Below, one piece after another: positions 55,410 to 64,000 of a stretch of 64,000 nucleotides of DNA. This DNA is from Cyprinodon diabolis (Eukaryota > Chordata > Actinopteri > Cyprinodontiformes > Cyprinodontidae), in assembly GCA_030533445.1 (NCBI GenBank), contig CM060069.1, forward strand, positions 3,514,216 through 3,578,215, given 5' to 3'. The notes beneath the pieces are model-generated. The model did no database searches and had not been told where the DNA came from. It was given only the letters and a program-made list of their open reading frames with translations. The position numbers and the translations under genes are program-made. Positions within the stretch are counted from its first letter, which is position 1, and every line of letters starts with the position of its first letter.

Positions 55410-55902
55410 AGCTACAGTGTGTAATAATTACAGGGATATACAGTCAGAAATGTAATATACATAACTATGTTATTTATCATCATCTATGAGCTCAGCCTCT
55501 TAACCTTAATATTTGCGTTGCCTTAGAATTCGTTATTTATAATTACATAGGAGCGGGTCTCGCAGCCATGGAGGCAGACATCTTTGCGCTACGGCAGCAC
55601 AGAGCCAACAAACTAGCGATTGCGAGATCGCCCATTACGCTCGAAAGTAACTACGGCAAGTTGAGAGAGATGAACTGAGACGGTACTGAACACACAGACT
55701 AATGAAATACTATCTGTAAAATGATCTATGTAAACAAACCTCATCACTTGAGAAGGTAGGTGATGCGGACGTCGTGGAAGACATTTTGTCCTGTAACGCT
55801 CGCCATACTGTTGGGGGGGAGAAGCGGTGGGGGGGAGATGTTCATGTTGCTGCGGTCTGCAGTCTGGACGTTAGATGTCGCTAAAAATTACACACTGTAG
55901 CT
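55410..55902. mobile_element. MITE flanked by TTAA
   Basis: AGCTACAGTGTGTAATAATT and AAAAATTACACACTGTAGCT are inverted ends, with TTAA at 55406-55409 and 55903-55906. 493 bp, no coding sequence. Confidence 0.88.
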
Positions 55903-55906
55903 TTAA

Positions 55907-56820
55907 CAGTAAAAGAAGAACTGCTGAAACCATTTTCAGTTTACACAGATTAATTCTGCTGGAGTAAAAGGAACCGATTTAGGGTTAGGATTAGGATTCA
56001 TTCAGTAATATCAAACTACTGAGTCTACTGGCACAATCTGAAGCCATTGTATGGGAGTGATAACCGCTAATAACAACCATTTATTGGTAATAACATCTGA
56101 AGCAGATGTCTCACTGTGTAAAAAACTGAATCAACATGAAGAGGGACCCATGATGATGCACAGCTTCTATATATTAGAACTAAGTTTTTAGACTTCTTTT
56201 CATCTGCTGCCAGAAGATTTCACCTAAATAGATTCATTGATCTACTACTATTCAAGAAATAAACCCCTAATGACATCGTGGTCACAACAGGCTATGGCAA
56301 GCCATTTTGATATGTATTAGTTTTACTGAATATGTATTCCTGATAGCCTAAATTACCATCTCAGACAAAATGACATTCTCCGCATCAAGAATCAACATTC
56401 TAGATCTTTATAAATTAATTTCAGATTTCCATATTCCTTATATACAGGTCCTCATTTTTGACTATGAAGAAATGTATTTCAGGTATAAATACCTATTCTG
56501 AAAAATGTCAAGACAGCCACTTGGAATACGTAAACATTTCTATATATATATATAGATATATAAAACGTAATTATTACTAGTATAATTTAGTTAAAAAAAT
56601 TTTTTCTGCTCTAAAATTCAGTTTCTGCGACAAAAATGTCATTTAAAAATTTTATTATTACAGTTCAGTCTAGGAGTGTGATTTTTATCAGGAAGAATCT
56701 TATTTGTAGTTATCTATAAATGGAACAGAGGGGAGAGTGCTGTTGTTTATGGTTTAACCTGATTGGGTTTAACATCCAGTGTTTGAAGAATATCTGAACT
56801 GGAAGACTGGCTGCCAGCAT
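55907..56820. other. intergenic, no recognised feature
   Basis: AT-rich, with a TATATATAGATATATA microsatellite-like patch near 56541. No coding or TIR signal. Confidence 0.4.
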
Positions 56821-56829
56821 TTCAGGGTA

Positions 56830-57122
56830 ATAGTTACCTTACCTTAAATCAAGACTAAAAACACATTTGTTTAGGATTGCCTTCGACTGTTCTAGTTAAA
56901 CAGTTCAACTGAAACATCATTAGCTCAACTTTTTATTTTCTTTAGTTCAAATTTTTTTTAATGTTCTTTTTTGTTTCTGCATTTTTTATTTTATTTTTAT
57001 TTTTTTCCTACTTGCTTTGATTCTGTTTTATTTTCCTGTATTTTAATCATGTAAAGCACTTTGCATTGACTTTCTACTGAATTGTGCTATACAAATAAAT
57101 TTGCCTTGCCTTGCCTTGCCTT
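56830..57122 (+). mobile_element. non-LTR retrotransposon 3' end with (TTGCC)n tail
   Basis: AAATCAAGACTAAAAACACA (RT C-terminal 'LKTHLF'-type remnant), a T-rich UTR, then AAAGCACTTTGCATTGACTT, TGTGCTATACAAATAAATTT and four CCTTG units. This is the usual tail of fish CR1/Rex-group LINEs. Confidence 0.65.
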
Positions 57123-57939
57123 ACCAGGGTCCTCATTGGCTTGGAGGAATAGTCTGGTACCTGTGATGTCTACTGAATTGGTTATGAAATTAAATTAACA
57201 GTAAATATGGCTGGGAAAAGGATCAGTCGTCAATTTTATAATCAAACAAAACATTTTTAAAGACCATCACTCAAAAGGTAGAACTTTCTCCTCTCCCCAA
57301 TCATCCACTTCAGGACCAGTTGGAGCTTCTACAATATGGACGGAGAATCACAGAGTCTATAGGGGCAAACCCTGAACCAATGCTTTGATCCCTCATGACA
57401 TAGTTCTAATCAGTGTTGGGCACGTTACTTTGAAAAAGTAATTAGTTATAGTTACTAATTACTTCTCCCAAAAAGTAACTGAGTTACTAACTGAGTTACT
57501 CCACAATAAAAGTAACTAGTTACTAGTAAAAGTAACTATTGCGTTACTTTTGCGTTTCTCGCCCCCGTAACCCTCACCACCCAGCCCCCACCTTCTCGCC
57601 GTGTGTTTCCAAAGCCAGCTGAATAGAGCGGACGACAAAGACAAGAACCTGCAGAGAGTTTAGCATTTATTGCAACTCAATGTAAATGACATCAGGGGGG
57701 AACGCCATGTGAAGTTTTTTAACAGGGCGTTCAGATCTGGTGAAATTAATAACTGGGGATGTCTAATTCTGAAATCCTGTGTGTTTGGGTTGTTATAGAT
57801 ACTGCAACATCTATTATCCATCTATCTATCTAGATGTATACTCTGTGTGTGACATAAAATATGGATCTCCATCCCTGCCACAAAGGCCATCAAATAATGT
57901 TTAAAATAAAAAATACAGTAGGTTGAGAAGGCAGAGTAT

Positions 57940-58038
57940 CCATCCATCCATCCATCCATCCATCCATCCATCCATCCATCCATCTGCCATCCATCCATCC
58001 ATCCATCCATCCATCCATCCATCCATCCATCCATCCAG
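57940..58038 (+). repeat. (CATC)n microsatellite
   Basis: About 24 units with one CTGC interruption near 57982, the complement of the tract in the 5-kb copy. Confidence 0.96.
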
Positions 58039-58070
58039 ATTTCTCCCTTTCTCCATATAGGCTATCATTT

Positions 58071-58088
58071 CTGGCTGTTGTCAGGTTA
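58071..58088. mobile_element. 18-bp TIR footprint of the 9-bp-TSD MITE
   Basis: CTGGCTGTTGTCAGGTTA is identical to the terminal 18 bp of the element at 32682-33138. It is flanked by ATCATTT (58064-58070 and 58089-58095) and absent from the sister hAT copy at 5.9 kb. Confidence 0.85.
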
Positions 58089-58791
58089 ATCATTTGATCG
58101 TTCCCGCTCATCATAGTTCTCCTGTGGCGCGAGCACAGGGCGACTGTTGCGCGCCTTTAGCGAGCATGCGCGTTTCCTGTCGCTTGCGCGGTGACTCTTG
58201 CCGCCTGCGCTGTGCGGAGATGCAGAGGAAACCGTATGTGATGGGGAAACGCAGCTCGACGTAACACCGGTATTTGCATCAGGAAAACGCTGTTTTGCTG
58301 CTGGATCCTCCTCACTCTCCATCTCTCTGTGTGCTGTACGTTAACACCCGCCAGCGGAAACACCCACCTACCCAACTGACAGACGGAATCTCACTATACA
58401 TCAGCCATTCTCATCCTCCCCTCTCTCATGACAAGGCGCGCACCTCTGGATGACCTAAAAAATAATCTTTAATATCTCTTAAACAAAAGTAGCACAAACA
58501 ATATTTTTTTCTGCACAAATCTGCACTAACGTTGCACTAACCATTCAGTCTATTTGCAGAGTTTTTTTGACGTGGGTGGGGTGTCAGCTTCACGCAGCTG
58601 CGCACGAGTCCTATCATGAAAAAAGGTTCATTGTGCGACCTGAGTAACGCGCAGTAACGGGGTGTCTGCAATGGTAACTGCGTTATAGTTACAGTCAAAG
58701 TAATTAGTTAGATTACTCGTTACTAAAACAAGGTAACGGCGTTAGTAACGCCGTTACTTTCAACGCCGTTAGTCCCATCACTGGTTCTAAT

Positions 58792-59600
58792 CCGTTTAAA
58801 GGTGCAGTAGGTGATCTTTTCATGATGGATTTTTTACCATGTGGTCTAAAGATCTCCGCACAGCCGCTTAGCGAGCAGTGAAATAGAAAGTCTGGAAGTG
58901 AAACTAAAATAAATGTTTGATACAGTGAGAAATCAATGAATAACCCCAACCAATCACAAAAGACGTCCGTTGTAGATGATTGGTTCCTGACACGTCAATC
59001 ATGGTTGTCTGGTGATCCCTCCCCCGTGTGAGTACCCTGCTACATGAACGAATCGACTCCCCAATGCTCGTGCAGGGCGCCATGGCTGGAAGCTAGCCAC
59101 TGTTCACACCTAAAGCAGCAAGAGCAGCAAAAACACGCGTGCTGCTTCATTTTTGGTGCTTGTGTCACACAGTGGAAATTGGTTTTACTTTAAAAGTGTT
59201 AATCTGTAAATATTTTAGATTGTGCATGATTTCTTTTTTGTTTTATTCCATGATTTTGCAGTTTTACAAGCCAGCCTCCTGTCTGCGGTCAGTTACATTT
59301 TGGGAGAGGAACAGCGGAGTGTCTGCGGAGGGGGCGGGGACGTTTTTTTGTTCACTGCGACACCTAAGCAGAGGACCTGGTTTTGAAGAATAAATCAGCC
59401 TTAACGTTTTCCACTGACAGCTGCAGGGTTTTGCCTTGTTGGGAGGACAAAACCAAGATGGCCTGACTCCACAGTCAATGCTTCTGCCCAGCGTGTGTTT
59501 GTATATGCAGGAGTCAGAGGAGCGGATCACAGCAGGGACACGGTGCGACGGAGCCAATCATGAGACTGGTCCCTGAACTAAATAGGTCCGTTGAACTAAA
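58792..59600. other. intergenic with repeat pieces
   Basis: 59264-59345 (CTCCTGTCTGCGGTCAG, GGGAGAGGAACAGCGGAG, GGGGCGGGGACG) is a fragment of the interior of hAT family B. 59107-59165 recalls family E (AGCAGCAAGAGCAGCAAAAA). No gene. Confidence 0.45.
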
Positions 59601-59682
59601 GTACCATCGTGGTGCCGACATCATTTGGCCTTGCTGACGGGACAATACTTTCCTACAACTTTATAGACAGAATATATTTGTA

Positions 59683-60375
59683 ATGTCTTCAACCTCGACA
59701 ACAAAACGCAAAACTGAAGGGCATCTGGTACCTACTCCTACGAAGTCGCCATCTACCAAGAAAGTTGAAATGGAGCAAGCCACAGCAGAGAATGTGATAA
59801 CGGTGCTAAAGCTAGCTATCGAGGAGCAAGGGGCATCTATTGGGAAATCCATCGATGACTTGAAGTCCACTATTAATTTTTTTTTCCACTGACATACAAG
59901 ATATTAAAAACACACTGCACAGCACGGTCAGCTGAGTCAGCAAAGCTGAGGAAAAGATTCAAGCAGAGGAAGCGGTAGAATCTACGGCTCTGCAGCATGC
60001 CTGAAGAAGGAGCGGAGGATGTTAGGCTCAAGTTGGTGGAAGTATGTCAGAATATAATCCCCAACTACAAGGAGAAGCTTCTGGAGGTGATTGATTCAGT
60101 ATATCGGCTAGGTAGAATACATCCAAACAAACCTCACCCTTGAGATATCGAGGGTGAGGTTCTCTATGTAGCATTTCTCTATGAAGCATTTCCCCAACAT
60201 GATCTGGAAAATGGCAAAGAACTCGGGCTACTTGAAGCAAAGAAACCTCCTGTTCAAAGAAGATCTTTCTGTGGAACACCAGCTGTGGCCAATAATCCAA
60301 CAAGCCCGAAAGGATAAGAAGATTGCTTACTTTGTAGGAGGACGAGGTTTTGTTGACGGAAAGGAAATTGAATGA
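59683..60375 (+). pseudogene. LINE ORF1 remnant
   Basis: The N-terminal frame (59683-59892) reads KRKTEGHLVPTPTKSPSTKK then a short helical, coiled-coil-like segment ending in a T-run frameshift. The C-terminal frame (60181-60375) reads LKQRNLLFKEDLSVEHQLWP, then ARKDKKIAYFVGGRGFVDGK. This resembles the C-terminal domain of fish L1-type ORF1 (FKEDL..., LWP..., ARKxGKxAFFVG). Several stops lie between. Confidence 0.65.
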
Positions 60376-60480
60376 CTGTTTCATCAGATCCCATTCAACT
60401 TGTTATAGAGGAAAACTTCTATGTTCCCAGTTAAGTTTGATTAAAACTCAAACACTTCACTAGTTTGTTTTTTCGTTACA

Positions 60481-60852
60481 ATGTTAAAGTTATTCTCAGT
60501 TAAAGCTGGAGGACTGAGGGACATCACTAAAAGAAAAGCTTTCTTTCTGTTTGCAAAAAATGATGGTGCTGATTTTTGTTTGCTTCCGGAGACTCATTCC
60601 ATGGACAGTGACTATAAACTTTGGAAAGATCAGGGGGGAGAGGATTTGTGGATGGCCCATGGAACTCACCCTGCGGCAGGTACATTAACTTTGAAACACA
60701 AATTTAATGCCAGCATAATCTCCACAGAATCCAACCCATATGGACACTATATTCTCACTGTTATTAAATGTGATAAATTTCTCTTTCTCATTGGCAACAT
60801 TTATGGCTATAATTTAACGATATTAATTATCTCTGTCAGCAGCAAGAATTAA
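60481..60852 (+). pseudogene. LINE ORF2 endonuclease N-terminal remnant
   Basis: Reads SVKAGGLRDITKRKAFFLFA, then LLPETHSMDSDYKLWKDQGG, then GNIYGYN: the apurinic-endonuclease fold start with the catalytic Glu in PETH and the N-I-Y block. It breaks off at about residue 110, where the sequence jumps to RT C-terminal material. Confidence 0.75.
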
Positions 60853-60869
60853 CAAAAACTTTGATCCAA

Positions 60870-62280
60870 TTAAACCCAAAACAACAAAGGTTTAACATGT
60901 GGTTACAGAGAAACCTGACTATTGCTGGTCGAGTCCTGCGGGCCAAAACTGAAGGTGTTTCTCGACTTCTTTTTTCCAGTTCAGCCCTAAATGTCCCAAA
61001 CAGCCTTTGCACTAAAATTGATCGACTAATCTTTAATTTTATTTGGAGAAAAAAAAGCCTCATCTAATTAAGAAAAATGTTATGATCAATAAACTGAGTT
61101 TAGGTGGTTTCAACGTTCTGGACTTTAATGCCCTACATTCTACATTCAAACTTAGGTGGATTCTAATATATTTGAAAAATCCTAATTCAATGTGTCATTA
61201 GATTCCTACACAAGTCTTTAAATCCTTGGGTGGCCTAGACTTTTTATTAAGATGTAATTACAAAATAGAAAAGCTCCCCGTCAAATTATCCAGCTTCCAT
61301 AAATAACTACTGTTATCTTGGACATTAGTTTATAAACTTTTCCCCTCATAACTGTTGTATTTGGAATAACCAAAATATATGTTTCAAGCACAAATCCCTG
61401 TTTCTTAAGAACTGGGTGGATAATAATATTATATTTGTAAAACAATTATTTAATGAGAATAGTCAACTGTTTAATCATGGGGAATTTCTTTATAAATATA
61501 ATTTCTCTGTGACACCTAAAGAATTTGTGGTTGTTTTTGGCGCCATTAAAGCAGGTTTGACATTTCTTATACCAACCTCAGGTAGCGACCATGTCCAATA
61601 TCCACGTTTTCCAGAAATATTTATTGGTAGTTCAGATCCGTTCCTTAACATTAAAACTGGAAATTAACAAATTAGAGAAATCATCCGGAGGAATACTATT
61701 AGCAAACCTGCATCAATCTTCTTTTTGGAATAATCTTTTTTTTTTTCTTTTTTTTTTATTGTTTTTATTGAAGCAAATGGTAAGATAATCACAATAAGGA
61801 ATACAATTCACAATCTTTTGGAATAATCTGTATTGTATATATTGATCGGGAACATACATGGTTGTTGTCAAGAAAATGTTTTCTTTCAAATAAAGTAAGG
61901 GAGGTCTCCCTTAATATTCTTAAAATTCTTACCCTATTAATTCAAAAATGAATAAATATTTTCCAAATATTGATCCTCACTGTTCCTTTTGTCACGTCGA
62001 ACAAGAAACATTACCCCACCTACTTTGGGAATGCTCTCTCAGTAAAATGTTTTGGTGAGACTTCAACATTTTCTTTAAATGTCAAACATGTTTTCTTTGG
62101 TATTTCCAATAACAGTTTGTCCGGGAAAGAATATCTTTTAAACTTTTTTATTCTGTTGGCGAAGTTCCACATACATGCCTGCAAATTTGCTAAAAACAAA
62201 CCAAACCTCACTGTTTGTAGAGCTTATGTAAGATGTTTTTTGGACTCTAAAAATGTGCACCAACGCTAAAGCTGTGAAAA
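60870..62280 (+). pseudogene. LINE ORF2 C-terminal remnant
   Basis: SLCTKIDRLIFNFIWRKKS (60961-61067) is the LINE-1-type post-RT motif (fxWxxKk), followed by many stops. HCSFCHVEQETLPHLLWEC-like sequence near 61980-62035 is the Cys/His motif near the ORF2 C-terminus. Confidence 0.65.
61737..61815 (-). mobile_element. 79-bp retro-insertion with 14-bp TSD
   Basis: A T-rich start (poly-A on the minus strand) followed by ATTGAAGCAAATGGTAAGAT. TTTTGGAATAATCT is duplicated at 61723-61736 and 61816-61829. Consistent with a severely 5'-truncated, target-primed LINE insertion. Confidence 0.82.
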
Positions 62281-62439
62281 TTACAACCCTAAGTGAAGCA
62301 ATTAATCTGTAAACTGTTTTTAATTTTTTTTCTCTTGAAATCCTGTTGATTTATTATCCCGCACCTCGAGCATATGACTGTTTGCAATTGTATATTCTAT
62401 GCCTGTAAATAAAGTTTATAAAAAAAATAAAATTAAATA

Positions 62440-62572
62440 CTGGAGGCATCCATGTTTGTCAAAGAACACTACTGCCACCTACTGGTTTGTGACGTCACGG
62501 TGCGGTATCGGCTGTTGATCAAGTCCCAGTGCTGTATCTGGTGTTTGTCACAACGCGCTATTATCCAAGTCT
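62440..62572 (-). mobile_element. Kolobok-like fragment (copy 5)
   Basis: The complement of the 29440-29555 segment (CATGTTTGTCAAAGAACACT, CGGTGCGGTATCGGCTGTTG). Joined directly to the A-rich tail of the L1-type element. Carries the CTCF-like motif at 62470-62485. Confidence 0.75.
62470..62485 (-). promoter_or_regulatory. transposon-borne CTCF-like motif (Kolobok copy 5)
   Basis: TACTGCCACCTACTGG, the reverse complement of the same motif. It points toward the three + strand copies, a convergent arrangement. Confidence 0.5.
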
Positions 62573-62637
62573 TATCCCACCCTGGTCTGGACCTGTGCCA
62601 GAAGTCTGCATTCACAGTGAACACTAGCTTTGATGAG

Positions 62638-62694
62638 CAGACTAAGCCAGTTGCTCCAGTCTTCGTCATCCACAAGAGCAACTGGCTTAGTCTG
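62638..62694. repeat. 19-bp-arm perfect hairpin
   Basis: CAGACTAAGCCAGTTGCTC (62638-62656) pairs exactly with 62676-62694 around a 19-nt loop. Confidence 0.93.
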
Positions 62695-62929
62695 TCAGTG
62701 GAGAACTCAAAAATTGTACTCAAGTAAGAGTAGCACTACTTTAACATTTAAAAAAAAAGTAAAGTATATCTTAAAAAGAGTATTGAGTAACTATTGGATA
62801 ATAACAGATTTAATGTTTATAAATGATGCTGGCAAACAGACTTTGTGTGCAAGTTCTGTCATTTTAAAGACTCAAATGCCTAAAGTATACAAATAAATGT
62901 CATGAGTATTAAATAAAAAAGCTGTGCAG

Positions 62930-64000
62930 AACAACTTTTAGACCAATGCTTACAATGATGACCACATATAAGTTAGGAAAGGGGGAGTTGTAGTTTAACA
63001 TACGTCTTTGCAGCTTCTCTACTGTTACCCACTATTTACTCCATCCAGACAATGTCTTGCCCACGACCAAAATCTAATAAATTAGCAAATATTCCTAAAG
63101 GAGTAAATCATGATAATCTAATTAAAATTAAAATAACTCCAATTGGGGAGAAAGTTAAAACAATTAAATGCGGTCTGTTTAACATAAGATCGCTTTCCTC
63201 TAAAAGTCTGCTAGTTAATGACTTGATATGTGATTATCACATTGAATTATGCTGCCTTACAGAAACCTGGCTGCAGCAAGAGGATTATCTGAGCATAAAT
63301 GAGGCAACTCCTTCAAGCTATTTAAATGTTCACATACCCAGAAGTTCTGGGCGAGGAGGAGTAGCAACAATCTTTCAGTCTGATTTACTGATTACTCCCA
63401 AAACAGTTAATACCTACAACTCTTTTGAACATTTAACCCTCAATTTCCCTTATCCAAATTTCAAATCAAGAAAACCTCTTCTTTTTGTAACTTTGTATCG
63501 TCCACCAGGTCCTTACTCTGAATTTTTTCATGAGTTTTCAGAGTTCCTTTCTGATTTGGTGTTAAATACTGACAGGATCATCATAGTGGGAGATTTTAAC
63601 ATCCATTCTAACATTGAAGGCGATAGCTTAAGAGCAGCCTTTAATGCTATCTTAGACACTATTGGCTTTGTTCAAAATGTGAATAGTCCCACACATTCTC
63701 ATCTTCATACTTTGGATCTTGTGCTGACATACGGCATAGAATGTGAAGAAATAACAGTATTTCCTCACAACCCTGTCCTCTCTGACCACTTTCTAATAAC
63801 CTTCAGGATTACTTTAACAGTTCTCCTCCCCCAAGAGAAGGTTTCACTTTAGTAGATCATTATCAGATAGTGCAGTTATAAATTTTAAAGAATCTGCTTC
63901 ACTTTCTCTCTCCTCTGTGTCGCTGAGCAGTGCTGCAGAGTGCAAAAGATTAGCTTATTCCCCTTCACAGGTTGATGATTTTGTTGATGGGGTTGCTAGT
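62930..64000 (+). mobile_element. L2-type LINE, 5' half, continuing past the window end
   Basis: Encloses the endonuclease ORF and the frameshifted linker toward the reverse transcriptase. The exact 5' end is not visible. It belongs to the same group as the 3' fragments at 11463, 30778 and 42668. Confidence 0.75.
63052..63852 (+). CDS. L2-type LINE ORF: apurinic-like endonuclease domain (5' part of pol)
   Basis: The 266-residue frame is the N-terminal half of a non-LTR retrotransposon polyprotein. The exonuclease-endonuclease-phosphatase fold residues are present: Asn44 in NIRSL, Glu71 in LTETW, Tyr149 in LYRPP, Asp181/Asn183 in GDFNIH, LDLVL at 221-225, and SDH at 244-246. It nicks target DNA for target-primed reverse transcription. 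The frame stops at 63850-63852, but the family sequence resumes one frame over (RSLSDSAVINFKES, then SPSQVDDFVDGVAS) and runs open to the window end, so there is one frameshift near 63830. Apart from that break it looks young. Confidence 0.88.
   Translation: MSCPRPKSNKLANIPKGVNHDNLIKIKITPIGEKVKTIKCGLFNIRSLSSKSLLVNDLICDYHIELCCLTETWLQQEDYLSINEATPSSYLNVHIPRSSGRGGVATIFQSDLLITPKTVNTYNSFEHLTLNFPYPNFKSRKPLLFVTLYRPPGPYSEFFHEFSEFLSDLVLNTDRIIIVGDFNIHSNIEGDSLRAAFNAILDTIGFVQNVNSPTHSHLHTLDLVLTYGIECEEITVFPHNPVLSDHFLITFRITLTVLLPQEKVSL

Larger units (their letters stand above)
57411..58783 (+). mobile_element. complete hAT-like non-autonomous element, copy 2 (1,373 bp)
   Basis: CAGTGTTGGGCACGTTACTT at the left and AACGCCGTTAGTCCCATCACTG at the right. 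The exact 8-bp duplication GTTCTAAT lies at 57403-57410 and 58784-58791. Contains a (CATC)n tract and, at 58071-58088, a footprint of another MITE. Confidence 0.9.
59605..62432 (+). mobile_element. decayed L1/Tx1-type LINE
   Basis: Order: ORF1 pieces (59683-60375), the start of ORF2 (60481), RT C-terminal pieces (60870-62280, many stops) and an A-rich tail (AAATAAAGTTTATAAAAAAA) at about 62407-62432. At about 2.8 kb it lacks most of the RT, so it carries a large internal deletion besides point decay. A 79-bp retro-insertion is nested at 61737-61815. Confidence 0.8.

Noticed and set aside
1..64000. CRISPR arrays, operons, riboswitches, tRNA or rRNA genes
   Set aside because: The window is vertebrate nuclear DNA. 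The tandem arrays seen are a minisatellite and microsatellites, and no cloverleaf or rRNA sequence was recognised.

Overview
This is vertebrate nuclear DNA, almost certainly from a ray-finned fish and probably a percomorph. The reasons are one large, highly conserved spliced gene, introns full of cut-and-paste DNA transposons, and a mix of L2, L1/Tx1-type, Penelope-like and gag-like retroelement pieces. I see no bacterial features, CRISPR, rRNA or tRNA.

The only conserved host gene I can support is xpo7 (exportin-7, importin-beta family nuclear transport receptor) on the + strand. I traced all 28 coding exons from the start codon at 14124 to the stop at 52126-52128. The phases close exactly: 3,261 nt, 1,086 residues plus stop. 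Exon 1 carries six codons in a CpG-rich promoter with a CTCF-like and a YY1-like motif, followed by a 12.7-kb intron 1. Two introns are minor-spliceosome (U12-type). Intron 16 is AT-AC and nearly all of it is a 73-bp minisatellite. Intron 20 is a 100-nt GT-AG U12 intron. The 3' UTR probably runs to about 53.35 or 54.25 kb. An exon-like block of unknown ownership lies at 53928-54050.

Layout: 1-14 kb is intergenic. It holds a ~160-bp tandem array split by a hAT element with 8-bp target duplications, a gag-like ORF fragment, a truncated 1.3-kb hAT-like element with a (TGGA)n tract, and an L2 3' part carrying a nested MITE. 14-52 kb is xpo7. Its short introns (71-106 nt) are clean and its long introns are mostly transposon. 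Intron 1 has a TTAA foldback element, a hAT nested in a hAT and a 38-bp-stem hairpin. Introns 3 and 6 have Kolobok-like THAP elements. Intron 4 has an L2 tail and a 27-G run. Intron 6 also has a 9-bp-TSD MITE and a Penelope fragment. Intron 7 has a piggyBac-like copy broken by a Harbinger-like MITE and L2 pieces. Intron 13 is one hAT copy. Intron 23 is a TTAA palindrome with a hAT in one arm. 52-64 kb is 3' UTR and intergenic DNA with a TTAA MITE, a LINE tail, the intact partner of the 5-kb hAT, a decayed L1/Tx1-type LINE and the 5' half of an L2 element running off the window end.

No multi-gene system is evident. The most unusual signals are the two U12 introns with the minisatellite, the transposon-borne CTCF-like motifs, the THAP remnants sharing one frame break, the transposon footprints and empty sites, and the unexplained exon-like block.
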